A stretch of 64,000 bases of DNA from Clonostachys chloroleuca (Eukaryota; Ascomycota; Sordariomycetes; Hypocreales; Bionectriaceae): positions 17,732,001-17,796,000 of the forward strand of contig JBANAY010000003.1 in the NCBI GenBank assembly GCA_037952775.1. Direction: 5' to 3'. Each line of letters starts with the position of its first letter. Within the stretch, counting starts at the first letter, position 1. Below are positions 13,537-25,356 of the stretch, piece by piece. A program made the position numbers and the translations under genes. The notes below the pieces were generated by a model that saw nothing but the letters and a program-made list of their open reading frames with translations, was not told the DNA's origin and did not search any database.

Positions 13537-14394
13537 ATGCCTGTACCGTCAAGAGCCTCGGCAGCCAAGCCCGTGCATGGTAGTCACTTTGACCCATGGA
13601 ATTCTGTGTCGACAGGTCACCAAAGACCAGAGAACACGCCGGGAACGGGATGGAGAGAATCTCGCAGCAGGAAGCTCAACAACCAGTACCAATCCAGCAG
13701 GACTGGAGGGGAACGCCTCAGCGACACATGGGGTGCTGGGTCAGAACACTACGATGAGAAAAAGAAGGCACTGATCCCTCCAGCTCTGCGGCAAAGAGCA
13801 TCGAACAGCGTTCTCGAGATGCTGGTCAAGCCCGGGAGGATGAAGGACACTCTGCCACAATGTACGGCGTCATCAAACAAGGGCATGGGTGTTTCCCAAG
13901 AAGTGGCGCTCATGGAATCAAGAAAAAGGGAGGATGAGGCGAAAGGAGCCGCGAGCAAAGAGCGGCCGATCTTCGAAGGGTTGGTCGTGTTTGTGAACGG
14001 GAGCACATTCCCGCTGGTATCTGACCACGCCCTGAAGCAGATGCTCACCAAGAACGGTGCTCAGATGTCAATGCACGTTGCACGACGTAGAGTTACGCAC
14101 GTTATTATCGGGAAGCCTGCAAAGGGAGGCGGGGGCCTCGCCGGCGGGAAATTCGAAAAGGAGATTAAGAGAATTGGAGGGTGCGGTATCAAGTTTGTTG
14201 GTCCCGAATGGTGAGCTTGTTTTCGGCCCTCGCTTATGATGCTTCGATGCTGATCTAACTTTAACAGGGTCCTCGAGAGTATCAAAGCTGGGAAGAGACT
14301 GCCAGAGGCCCGCTTCACGGCAATGAAGATTGCACCAAAGGCTCAGGGCAGCGTTCATAATCTCTTCACGGTTCATCAAGGGCCAGGCTCCTGA
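13537..14394 (+). CDS. Stand-alone BRCT-domain protein
   Basis: Two exons, 13537-14210 and 14268-14394, are joined across a 57-bp GTGAGC...ACAG intron and encode 266 residues. The intron splits a Trp codon and restores the conserved GPEW-VLESI stretch. Roughly the first 145 residues are polar, low in complexity and probably disordered. A single BRCT fold follows from about residue 150: FEGLVVFVNG at its start, then VTHVIIG, and the hallmark Trp of the third helix in GPEWVLESI. This resembles the N-terminal BRCT of the translesion polymerase REV1, but no polymerase domain follows. BRCT modules bind phosphopeptides or DNA in damage responses, so a nuclear repair or scaffold role is inferred. 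The start is the first ATG of the open frame. The neighbouring acyl-CoA synthetase is convergent. Confidence 0.8.
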
Positions 14395-15883
14395 CAGAAC
14401 CAACATGGACCGAGAACGATAAATTCAACTAGAGCCATAACCCGCAAGGGATTTGTTTCACAGCTACGCGTTTTCCGATGTTATGAAGGTTGTAATGTTT
14501 CCCATGTTTGCCAGAGTTTTGCATTTTCTTATTTAGACCATAAAGTTGCGGGGTATGAACACTTTTGCAAAGTGCCCGCGCCATTGAAAGAGAAATATAT
14601 AAGGATAATTAAAATTTGCGACATATTTTGCTGAAGCAGCAGGGAACATTAGAGTCTGCAATATTTGCGTGCTGTTCGGCATCTACGTCTATGTGCCTGC
14701 GCAGGCTGTAAGCTTACCCGAGGAGATATGCCTTGGATAGGGATTCCGATTGAGCATGACCTTGGCGAATCATTTAACATTGCTCACCTGATGCGGCATT
14801 GAAGCAAACAGCTGCAGTGGTACCGACCTCAAATTGTGGTGACCCTTTCCGTCATAGATATGTTCACTCCGCCTGGTGAACGCGTGGTACAATAGTGAGT
14901 TGATCCCCAGACCGTGGAGTACACAACCGTCATGAGCTCTAGTTCGAGCCGGCCAAGAACACAACGTGTTACCTGAAGCCAAGACGCACTGTTTGGAGAG
15001 TTAGACCCCATTCATTCGTTAAGCCTCGTGCAACACGGGGCCCGTATGATACCGTCATTCCGCGAGCAAAGTTCATGCATGCCCCCCAGATCTCTGCGAG
15101 ATCTGACGCGATTCTGACCAACTTGCGAATATTAGAAGGGAGAGATATACAAAGATGGGCTGCGGAACCGGAAAATGCAACTGCACGGCCCCTCTTCCCC
15201 CCTTGGTCACCATCGAACTTCTTGTATTACACTCGCCATGGTAAGCCACCGCCACTCAGCCGATGGCTCGTCCGTAACCATGCCTACGCCTCCTCCGAAG
15301 CTTTTGGGTAACCCGAGATAACCGGTGAGTTCCCCCGAAGCAGGAACAGATCCCGCGCTCCGGGCCCCATCCTCCTTCAGGACAACTAGGGCTTGTGTAG
15401 CGATAAGCCTTGGAATTGCGGTGTTTGCGTACCACAGCGCCACATCCGAGAAAAGAAGCTATCTCGGAAGTCTGGTTGGCCGAGATCATCCCTGGCCTCT
15501 TGTTTGTTTGGGTGTGGGGGGATGGCTGGGGTTTGGCTCAAGTTTAGGCGCGGCGAACCAGGTGAGGCCATTCCTTGTGCGTCCCACCGCTGAGACCTGG
15601 GATAGCCGGCCATGGGATTTATGTTTGCTCGATAATTAAACTATCATCTGGACCTATCCGGAGCCTGGCTCTGTCCGTGTTACAATAAGAAGACGGGGGA
15701 AGGAACTTGTACGCCGTGTTGGCGAGGTGCTTCGTGTCGAGCAGCCCCGTTCTACCGTTGTCATAGAGTGACGACTGGGTGCCACGGCGTGAGTTCTCAC
15801 CGGGAACTTGTCGTCATGAGGAGACAGCAATCTTGCTTGGATTTTATTAATCATGTACTTCGTAATATGGAATTACTTCCCCG
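14395..15883. other. Convergent intergenic region, no gene seen
   Basis: This region lies between the 3' ends of the BRCT gene and the acyl-CoA synthetase. The part after 14395 is AT-rich and looks like 3' UTR. No open frame resembles a known protein and no RNA gene was recognised. Confidence 0.6.
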
Positions 15884-18200
15884 CTACAGCTTTGCCTTGA
15901 TCATGCCATCCACCTCGGCGTGGCGATCGCCCTTCTGGGCGAAATACTCCTTGATCTTCTCGCGTGCCACGTCCACCACAGAGGCATCTTCCACGGTACT
16001 GGGAACCGTCACCTCCTTGCTAAAGTTACCCTGCACTCCGTTCTCCACCAGCTCCTTCAGGACCCTCCGGAGGCTCTTGCCCGAGCGAGTCTTGGGGATC
16101 ATGCCCTTGCCCTGTATGATCCCACCCAGGGAAGCAATAGCACCCACCTGGCGGCGCACCAAGCTTTGGATCTCCGCTGAGATCTCGGCAGATGGGATAG
16201 CGTCGGTGGGGTGCTCACTGGTGGATAAAGTGATGAAGGCAAAAGGGAGTTGACCCTTGAGAGCATCGGGAATGGGTACAACGCATGCCTCAGCTACTAG
16301 AGGGTGAGCAGCAATAGCTTGCTCGATGCCACCTATAGAAAGTTAGTTTCGAGGCCACTGATTATTACGCTAAGAGGGAAAAAGGAATTCTCTGGGTGGG
16401 ATAGAGAGGTGAAAAGGGCAAGAGGACTTACCACTCGACAATCGATGTGCGCTGACGTTGAGAACATCATCGTTCCTTGCCATTACGTGGACATACCCGT
16501 CCGCATCTATATAGCCAGCGTCTCCGGTATCCATCCACTTCCCATTAAATCTCTTCAGATAGCTGCGCCAGAATCTCTCCTCGTCCTCCCAGAGGGTTCG
16601 GAAACTGGTCGGGGGAGCGGTAGGCCGAGGACAATGTTGCCCATGTCGCCCCTTGGGAGCTCCTTGCCGTCGTCGTCGACGATGCGGATATCGAAGCCCG
16701 GCATGGCCTTTCCTGCGCTTCCGGGCTTGAGAAGCGGCGGGGAGTGCTCCCGTATGTTTGTCTTGCGGTGCTTGCCGGTGTGAGGAGACAAGGACCGAGC
16801 TGTGATGGGCGACCCGGACTCCGTCGACCACCAGTTGTCGATTACGTGAGGATCCGGCGCTCCGTACTTCTCCAGGAGCTCCTGGTACATCGAGATGATG
16901 GTCGGCTCTGAACGCTCGCCAGCGAGGAACAGGGCCTTCAGGGTGCGCAGGCCACCGCGCTTGCCAACCTCGGCGAGGAACTTGTTGTTTGGGTCGTCGC
17001 GCTTGATGGCGCGGAGGGCGGTCGGCGCCGTAAACATGGAGTTGACCTTGTATTCCTCGACGATGCGCCAGAAGGCGGATGCGTCGGGGGTGCCGATCGG
17101 CTTGCCCTCGTAGACGACGGTGGCGGCGCCGGCGAGCAGAGGCGCGTAGATGATGTACGAGTGACCGACGATCCAGCCGATGTCTGACGCTGTGAAGGTT
17201 ACATCGCCGGGCCCGTGGATGTTGAGGAGGTAGCTGATGGAGAGGTGCAGTCCGACGGCGTGGCCGCCGGCGTCTCTCAGTACGCCTTTTGGTGCGCCGG
17301 TGGTCCCCGAGGTGTGGATGATGTAGATGGTCTCGTTGCTCTTGGTCGGTACGCAGTCGGCCCTGATGTTCCTTGCCCGGGCACTTCTGATCATCTGCTG
17401 CCATGTGGCCTGTCCGGCGTCCTTGTTGACCGGGTGCCATCGTAGCTGGTCCCGTTGCCAGATGATTGTTCTTCGGGGTTTGTGTACGGAGATGCTGAGT
17501 GCCTCCTCAACCTAAGAAGCGGGTTAGTATGGGAGCGTTCGACACTTCCTACTTCTGAGGGATCGACGCACCAAAGGCTGGTAGGAAATAGGGGGCTTGT
17601 TGCCCTCGATGCCACAGGAAGCTGTAAGTAAAGCGACGGGCCGGCAAGCGTCTATACGCTGAGCGAGGGCATTGGGGGCAAAGCCGCCAAAAACTATGGA
17701 GTGGATGGCGCCAATGCGGTTGATGGCAAGTGTTCCGATGATGGCCGAAGGAATCATGGGCACTGGGAATGTGAGCATCCCGATCTGTAGAGTATGTAGT
17801 GGGGAAACTCACTATATAACATGACCACATCGCCCTTCTTGACACCGCCTTCTCGTAGGGCACCAGCTAATACTCTGACCTCATCGAGGAGCTCCTGGTA
17901 AGTGTACTGGTCTTTGGTGTTGGTAACAGGACTATCATAGTAGATGGCTACCTCGTGGCCATGGCCATCGAGAACATGGCGGTCGATGCAGTTGAAGCAT
18001 GTAGAGATCTCGCCATCAGGGAACCACTCCCAGTTGTCGTGAGTGACACCGCTAGCCAACTTCCGTTGGCTGCGGCGAAGGACTGTCGACGGGTGTTTGT
18101 GCCAGTACAGATGCTCTGCTTGGTGTGCCCAGAAGTCTTCAGGGTCCTCTAGGCTGTGTCTCAGGACCTCGTCCTGGATGTGCTCATCCTCTTGGGTCAT
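15884..18200 (-). CDS. Short-chain acyl-CoA synthetase, ACSS3/propionyl-CoA synthetase type (one-base frameshift)
   Basis: AMP-forming ligase that activates a short-chain carboxylate (propionate or acetate type) to its CoA ester. Exons: 17813-18200, 17572-17762, 16432-17511 and 15884-16332; introns of 50, 60 and 99 bp. The second exon joint gives the family sequence VVMLYMPMIP. Visible motifs are the P-loop-like HTSGTTGAPKGV, the WWSTESG adenylate motif, the DTGDAGYIDADGY hinge region and the C-terminal catalytic lysine in PKTRSGK. The third exon changes frame at the C5/G5 run at 16611-16615: one missing base separates GLPLP from the downstream TLWEDEERF. With that base the product would be about 702 residues, normal for the family. 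Acetyl-CoA synthetase is less likely because the N-terminus matches the ACSS3 branch better. Exact substrate is inferred. The start ATG matches the family's N-terminal length; upstream frame extension looks like leader. Confidence 0.88.
16611..16615 (-). other. One-base frameshift in acyl-CoA synthetase exon 3
   Basis: On the coding strand a run of five C follows CT. Six C would keep the reading frame through the conserved LPLPP-x-SF-x-TLW segment. No GT-AG intron long enough to bridge the two frames exists here; the only local GT...AG pair spans 28 bp. Confidence 0.85.
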
Positions 18201-20183
18201 GGTGCTGGTCTTTGGTGGGAATTCGGAAGGGGAGGAGAGAGATGGATAAGACTCTGGGGTGTTATGCTGGTTGTAGCTCGTTGCTGGTGGCCAGTCACTC
18301 GCCCCCTTGGTCTTGGTCTTGGTCTTTGCTCTGCTCTGTCCGTCTGGCTCAGGAAGATCGCATCTGGTGTATTTAAATCCTGCAGTCGGTAACCTCCAGT
18401 TCAAGGGGGCTATCCTCGGTAAATGGAAGCTACCAACACGACAGGCTACATACCGTGAGTAGGGAGACCCAATGGCGTTGGGCCTTATTATCATTATGCC
18501 TAGATAGTCTATTCCAGCTAGTAGTTAGGGATGGATAGCTGAGGCATGGTGGGGCCAGTTTGATGGCCATGGGTATCATCTGTGGTGATATGATACCTGC
18601 ATGGTCTCCTCTGGGAGTTCTCCATGTTGGGATGGGTGTAATCTGACCCCGGTCGCCTTGTAGACATCTCCCATCTCCATCTCCCCAGCATCTCACCCCG
18701 CTAATCCGGACGGCCGGACGCTTTCGGTAAGCTTTGCCGCCGGACGTGAGTTGGCCGTCAACACTAAGTCAGACCAGTCCCTCTAATTTCTTCCTAGGCC
18801 TATCAAAGCACAATTAATCAAAGCATGCTCTGAGCGCGGTTTTTGCTGGGCTTGGTGAGATGCCGAGCGGAATCCATCCTCAGGGCCGGGGGAAACTCGG
18901 ACCTCAAAACAACAATCCGGTATGTATAATTAGACTAATCAACACATGCTTGGTAAACATGCCAAGAAACACCTTGACACCCTCTCTGGGGAAACGGAGG
19001 GGGCGCTCTGGGCCTAGAATGGCTGGAGTGACAGATCCGGTAGGCAAATGTAGGAGGAGTATAGAATCAGTCGAATCGCCTCGGCAATGCACTCGAGGGC
19101 TGTGTGCCAAAAGTCGAAGCCATGGCCAAATCCATATCCACATCCATAGCGGCTATAAGTCAGGCACTGGCGCGGGCGGCATTCGGAGTCATGGAATCCT
19201 GTGACGCAATGAGACAAGGTAAGCCAGGGAGGGTGAACTCCCCACAGAGGAAATCCCGAGCTTAAACTATACATGCAACGGGTTGTCCTTCCTTCCTGCC
19301 TTCCTTTCCTCCTGCTTTTTTCGCCTTGAAAAGTCTCTCTACAAGGTGATCGCGCAATGTGGTGAGCAAGAAGCTGCATATGTTTGTATTCCCTTCGGCA
19401 TAGTGAGGGTGCTACGGTCACTGTCACTGCTCCTGTTTCCTGCCTAGAAATGCTGGGAATTGCACAACGTGCTAAAACAGAATGTCGGGGTTAAGTATAG
19501 ATAGATACCTGTTTGACTTGGGCAATTCCCAGCTCTCCAACCGGGCTGGTCCTTGCAGCAAGTTGCCCACCAAAACTCGCTTTACTCCTGCACGGTTTAA
19601 TGAGCCAGCAACACAATGTACTTGCCTACTCAGGGCAGTTTACTTAGCGTTCTAGAACATTATCGATGCTTCGCAGATGATGTATTCTTATTCTCTCCAC
19701 TCCGAACCAACACAAACAGAACCGTAGACTCCAACGGCCACCTGCCCGTCTTGCAATCGGACCCTCGCTACTTCGATCAACTCCGGCAACAAATATTCTA
19801 ATGAACCGGGCCCAGGTACACAATTTCATTCTCGTCAAATGGATCTCAATTGTGCTTCTTGTTTTTTTTCACCATTTAGTTATGCTATGTTGCGCTCAAT
19901 GGCGCCTCTCAGAAACCTCATAGTTAAGCTTTACCATTTGCCAGGAGACATCCCGTCGTTTCAAGATAGCCTGCAATGACACCCGATCGCTTGTCAATAT
20001 CGTCGGTGGTACTTTTTACTTCGTCGACACTATCCCCCCCCTTGAGGGCTTCATGGGAGAATTGACTTATGATGAAGATGTGATCGACCATTTCGTTACA
20101 CCTTCTGGAAGTATCCCGGCACCATATGAGCGACTGCAGCGACGTTCCAACGCCAGTCGCAACAATCCTCCTCGGATCACAAA
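18201..20183. other. Intergenic region upstream of acyl-CoA synthetase
   Basis: This holds the promoter side of the acyl-CoA synthetase (beyond 18200) and the upstream flank of the tRNA-Thr gene. Small open frames on both strands show no family resemblance. No other feature was recognised. Confidence 0.55.
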
Positions 20184-20255
20184 GCCCCGTTGGCTCAGTG
20201 GTAAAGCGTATCACTAGTAATGATAAGATCACTGGTTCGATTCCAGTACGGGGCA
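20184..20255 (+). tRNA. tRNA-Thr (anticodon AGT)
   Basis: This is a 72-nt cloverleaf without an intron. The acceptor stem GCCCCGT pairs perfectly with ACGGGGC and is followed by discriminator A. The anticodon stem TATCA/TGATA closes the 7-nt loop CTAGTAA, giving anticodon AGT (reads ACU, and ACC/ACA after inosine modification). The T arm is ACTGG-TTCGATT-CCAGT. The D stem has three pairs plus one mismatch. A T5 terminator follows about 20 nt downstream. Confidence 0.95.
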
Positions 20256-21393
20256 GCATCCAAGGATGACTTCCTTTTTGTCTCTCTTTCCTCCGGTATA
20301 CTTTCATTTGGACGTTGATTCGTTTGAGCGTGTCACGCGTATGTGTTGAGCTGCCCTGGGTGGCCAGTGCCTGCTGCTGAAGGTTAAATCCCGAGGACAT
20401 ATGCGGAGGCAAAACTTTAATGGAGCGGCGGCTTGCCAATATCACCATAGCTCTCAAGGTATTTTCCCGTTCTCTTCCTCCATTCCCCCCAATTCTTTAT
20501 TAAGTTATTTAATACTAAAATCTATCTTGTTAGATGTCGGTTTGAGATTACAATTACTGGCACATAGTGGAGGGGTCATTCATCCCAATGAGGTGCACCA
20601 TGTACAACACATCCCAAAGCACACTTCTTCCGGACTATTGTCAAAACCATGCTTTAACTGCGGAACATCTGTCTATTGGGATAAGTTTTAAGGTAAAGCC
20701 ATTCTGGCAAACAGAGCTCTTTACAAAGGGAATAATTCTAAGTCAAAAAAAGGGTGCTGGACCAAAACTGGCATCCTAGCAATGCTTGTCTTTGCCATCT
20801 GAGCTAATGTACACAGGGGCTCATCCAATCACTGTGGAAAGTTCTTGACAGGAGGCCATAAACACGTCCAACAAAAAAAAGGTGTTCGGTTGCCCCCAAG
20901 AGAGAGCCCCAAGAAAATGAAAGGCGAGACATGTCCCCTCGAGGAGAGCTGTGCTCCTGGTTCCAAGAATCATAATGCCTTTTGTTCTGTATGAATATAA
21001 ACAAGGTAAAAAGATGCAGTATCTGACACTGCAAGCCGACAGGCATCGTATTTCATGCCGTCATCTCCCATCCGAAGCAAAATATAAACACCCATAAGTA
21101 TAAGCTGACCTGGGACTTTTTCTTTATTCCCGTAAGGCGCCGCGAGTCGTCAGAGAATATCGTCTCGAAAATAAAACTGGAATCCGTGATAAAAAGAAAA
21201 ACATTGATCTATTCAACATGCACCTGTCGATTTCGTCTCTCAATGACTTCAGTATAAATCAACCATTTGCTCTCCCACAACCTTTCACCAGGCCCTAGTA
21301 GTCGGGTGGTCAAGGTCCCACGCAAAATCATTCAATAACAAAGGAAATCGTCGTAGGGTCTACTCAGACGTGGTTTCAGAGTTATTGGTTGAT
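20256..21393. other. Intergenic region, no gene seen
   Basis: AT-rich sequence between tRNA-Thr and the 3' end of the CCG-6-like gene. The part before 21393 is probably that gene's 3' UTR on the minus strand. No coding frame was supported. Confidence 0.55.
20275..20279 (+). terminator. Pol III terminator of tRNA-Thr
   Basis: This run of five T, 19 nt after the tRNA 3' end, is the first T-run of at least four and fits RNA polymerase III termination. Confidence 0.8.
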
Positions 21394-21936
21394 TTACAGA
21401 AGGAAGGCAGCGAGACCGACGGCACCAGCGAGACCGGAGAGACCCATCTTGGCACCAGCGGCAGTGGGGACGGAGGTCTTGCCAGTGCCGGTAGGGTTGG
21501 AGCCGGCCTTGGTCGTCCAGGTAGCACCGGTGGGCTGAGCAACACCGGGAACGGTGGTGTTGTACTTGACGGCAGCAGCGCTGGTAGAGATGACTGGAAC
21601 AGTGGAGGCGGGAACGGTCCTGTAAAGTTGTCAGTGACGAGGTCTTCCTCGATCCCGTAAAGGAAACAAACTTACTTGACGACAGTGCAAGGGCAGTCGA
21701 GAATGGTCAGGGTGGTGGCCTAGATGTCATGTTAGTGTGGATGTTCCTTTGGTACGTGTTTTGGCCAGTCTGGTGCTTACCTTGGTGACGGTGTAGGTCT
21801 TGCTGTTCTGGACAATGGTGGTGGCGGAAGGGCAGTAGGTCACGAGGGACTGGACAGTCTGGGTGACGACGGTGACGTTGGAGGCAGCAAGAGCGCTGGA
21901 GGCAGCAGCCAGGACAACAGCAGCGGAGAACTTCAT
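21394..21936 (-). CDS. Small secreted, GPI-anchored-type wall protein (CCG-6-like)
   Basis: Three exons, 21781-21936, 21676-21719 and 21394-21619, with introns of 61 and 56 bp, encode 141 residues. A signal peptide is clear (MKFSAAVVLAAASSALA, about 17 residues). The mature part begins with a Thr/Val-rich segment holding one Cys (LVTYCPS), then TYTVTKATTLTILDCPCTV with a CPC pair. A Ser/Thr/Pro/Gly-rich stretch follows. The C-terminus is a small-residue and hydrophobic tail (GLAGAVGLAAFLL) of the GPI-attachment type. The TYTVT...LTI.DCPCT pattern is that of fungal CCG-6/clock-controlled small wall proteins. A surface structural role is inferred from that resemblance; no enzyme motif is present. 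A TATAAA box about 170 bp upstream of the ATG would fit strong, regulated expression. Confidence 0.85.
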
Positions 21937-24900
21937 TTTGTCGGTATTGGTGGTTGACGGAGTCGGATTAGTTATTAGCTGGGTTGTTGTAGTAATAGTG
22001 TTAAAGAGCGAATGTGACTGAAAGTCGAATTACTGTATTGATAGCGAGAGTGGGTGAAGAAGGAAGAAAGAGACGGCGGCACGGGGAGGCTTGGATGCGA
22101 GCTTCTTTATAATGGACGTTCTCCTGGTTATCTCATGCCATCCATCCCAAGCCATCCACGGGCGAGGAGGCACCTGGTACCGTCCGATGGGTGTAAGTCA
22201 GAGCGATGGCTCAGGTACCGACCGTATCGAACGAGCCGGTGGATCTGCCCCACCGGCCAAAACGGATGTGCGCCGGCAGGGGTTGGCCAATAGGAATCAG
22301 GCTGTCCCCCCAATAGGGCGCCATGGCTCAGGGGCTTGCCGGGGCTTGACGCTACTGCCCATAGTACAGCTCCCAGGATCTCAGATGTTGGTGTGGCTTG
22401 CTGTAAACTCAAGCGCAAGAAAAGTCGGATTTGTTATTGATCATTATTGCCTGGAAACACACATGCCCTGGCATGGTCCCATGCAGCAATAGAAATATCT
22501 ATCTGTTTCGAGTTATCCTTGAAGGTACGTGGTTGAGCTCGGAGTGACTGTCCACAGCCACGGATATTAGAGATAAGGTGAGGGTGGAGATGCTCAAACA
22601 TACCTATTGATTCTGGAAGCACTGCGGAGTACCTCCGACGCCGAATAGTGCGTTATACCTGTGACAACACATTGGTATCTCAGTGGATGCTACTCTTCAC
22701 CAGGTAGGTACTTCTGTCGGGTCTTCGCCAGCTGGTAGGTCAACTCCATGGCCGCTAAGACAAGCCATATTATCCCAACCGACCCGGAAATCGCTTACAT
22801 CGCGGGTGGCTTGAGAGTCTATCGACACAGGCCTCAGCTGCTAGGCCAAGTTGGATACGCAGGCGCCAATGCAAGCTCCTGGCACTTGAGCACCTATTGG
22901 GCCAGACCAGGTGCACCGCGGAGCAATACTACATCTGAATAGGATCGGGCAAGCACTGGAATGGGAGGGTAGCCTAAAAGGGCTCCCTCCCACTAATGCA
23001 GGTACCAGACTGGAGCAATACAGGAGTGCTAGTGGCGAGGGCTATGTTTGACGTAGCACGCGAGCTCGTTGTCTGTATGGTGTAGAGGGTGTATCTCTTC
23101 TGCTCAAAGCACTTGCATCTCGACTTTGGCAGCAGCTTATTGCCTTCACTGTCCATTGCTGGCCCAACTTCCTCCTGCCTGCTCAACCCGGTTTCATCGG
23201 CAAAATTGTTTTAGCGTGATGATACAGCTCATAACCTTGAATCAATTATCGCCAATAATCAAAGCGGACTGTGTCTTCGATTATTGGACGGACCGGGCTG
23301 GGTCAGCAAAACACGAGTAATAAACCTGCATACAGTAAGGTGATGTAGTGCTCCTTTCTATTGCATGTACCTAGAATGCTCTGCAAAGGGAAGGTTATTG
23401 TTTTTCATGCCGCCAGTCTGCCTGGAGTCGCGAAACGTGCTTATGGGCTGGACGTTCTTGGTGTGCCTGGCATCTCCCGGTTCCCACACTCCAACCGGGC
23501 CAAATCAAATCAACATGACCAGTGGCTTGCCTAGCTCGGGAAGCCGTATCCCTGTAAAACAATCGACTTGTTTTGATTTCAACTGGCTCTCTCTGATTTG
23601 CCTCCGACTTTTTATTGCTCTTGGCACGTCGTAGGCCTGTAGACGGTTAGACCCATCGAGAACAGGATCAGCAACACCAATGACATGCCAACTGAGCCTT
23701 GCCATCAGGTCCGAGAACGCAGCATGCCCATTTTGGACAAACGAGCGCTGGAAAGGGGCAGAATCTCGTGTTTTGATCTCGGTTCCCAGATCAGATGTCT
23801 TTAATTCCCCATGAATATACTCCCATGAGGTGGCTCCGGCCAATTGACAATGGTGATGTTACCGGCCCAAACGCTGTCGCCACCCTTCAGCATCCCGCTT
23901 GTCAAATGCAGAAGCATAATTTCCACAAGAGCTATATGCTCCACCGCGGTAATGGTCGCTATTGCTATTTTGGCGGAGCGAATGTGATAAGGCTTGACGT
24001 CTATCACCACTAATGGATCGATAGATTGTGACTAGTGCCAGATCGCGGAGCAGCCTTGGCGCCCAATCACGCCTGGAACGTCTAAAGCAAGCAAGCCTGG
24101 AAGCTCCTCGACGCAAAAGCTTCCCTGCCGCCTCCGTCAGAATAATCCTTTCAAGGGGAGGAAAGAAGGGCGCGAGGCGTGTATTGTATTCCGGTTCGCC
24201 ACTCCAAGATGCGGCAGATCGCATGCCCGGCATAGCCCATGCGAAGAATGACCTGGAACGACGGCCTCCAAGTTCAATGGTTCTTCGGGCGCGCTTTGGG
24301 TGTGCTGAGTTATGGAGGGCTCATTTCCTCCTGATGCGCTCCATATTTTGCTGTAGCAGCTATGTCCGCCACAAGGACTCGTCCTCGCAAATCGATCCTG
24401 CAGCATTTGTCACCAGGACCGATGCCTTGAACCATCTTCTGGACTTGATATCTCTGGCCGGACCGGTGCCTCTGGCAGAATGAGGTCGCTTATGAGCAAG
24501 AACTCAGCGCAGGGAGCAGATCGATTCGAGAATGAGGATGCCTGGACCTGTCTTCACACTGATGAGCCAAGTTCAATACATAAATAAGGTTGAAATGCTA
24601 TCGTACTGCAGCAAGCTTCAGAGAAGCTTAGATTGCTCCGTAGTCACAAAGCAGTGGATAGGGGAGGCAATCTCTCTGGAAAGTCGCGAGCTTATCTGTA
24701 TAGGCACCTACCTATCAACACTCCCCGCCCCTGCCCTTTCGCATTCTTCTTTCCCATCCCCAGCTGATTCTATCTCCAGATATTTCATGTGCTGTGTCCC
24801 CACGGAGCCTAGAATTTGACCCCATTTACATGGTAGTGTGGAAAAGGTTGTCTTCCTATGCATTGACACATCATACTGTACCTTGCATCTCTTGGTACAT

Positions 24901-25356
24901 TATATACTTCAATTCCCAACGTGTTCGCAAACGCTTATTGCTTGAACACGAAGTGCATACTGTGACTGGTGCACTGTTCCTTCCCTACCACGAATGGGAA
25001 GCTGCTACCTCTCGCAGGGACAGTCCCTGCAGGAACCACCCACCATTACACCATAAAGGCAATTACAGTTCGCCATTTCATGTCCTTTTTTACATTTTCT
25101 GACTCATTAGAATTTTTTTAAGAACGTCAAAATCTATCTGGATTGACATGTGATGAAATAAGCTTGCGCCAAATGCGTGCAATCAGATTACTAATTCAGT
25201 ATGCAGCTATTTACTCACGTTGACGTTATTGAAGTGGGTGGCCTCAAGTGAGGAGTAGCCATGACAAACCCGGGAATATCCTTTGCAACCCCAACATCTA
25301 CCACATCCCTCCGTAAACATTCATTCCACTGGGAACGGCAGCACAAAACCCTCATA
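21937..25356. other. Divergent intergenic region, no gene seen
   Basis: This 3.4-kb region separates the divergent CCG-6-like and quinone oxidoreductase genes. It contains ACCTACCT-type motifs near 22704 and 24706. A 151-residue frame at 24028-24483 and its antisense partner have no recognisable domain and no supporting splice structure. No further gene is supported. Confidence 0.55.
22106..22111 (-). promoter_or_regulatory. TATA box upstream of the CCG-6-like gene
   Basis: TATAAA on the minus strand (within ATTATAAAG), about 170 bp before the ATG at 21936. The spacing allows an ordinary TATA-driven start with a leader of roughly 130 nt. Inferred from sequence only. Confidence 0.5.

Noticed and set aside
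16588..16615. Possible mini-intron explaining the acyl-CoA synthetase frame change
   Set aside because: The only GT...AG pair is 28 bp long, below workable fungal intron size, and removing it would delete conserved residues.
16370..17440. 356-residue minus-strand frame rich in Arg and Pro
   Set aside because: Most of it is an out-of-frame reading of the acyl-CoA synthetase; only its last part, after the frameshift, is the real protein.
19924..20457. 177-residue minus-strand open frame
   Set aside because: It runs antisense through tRNA-Thr; the GIEPV-like peptide is the usual artefact of translating a tRNA T arm.
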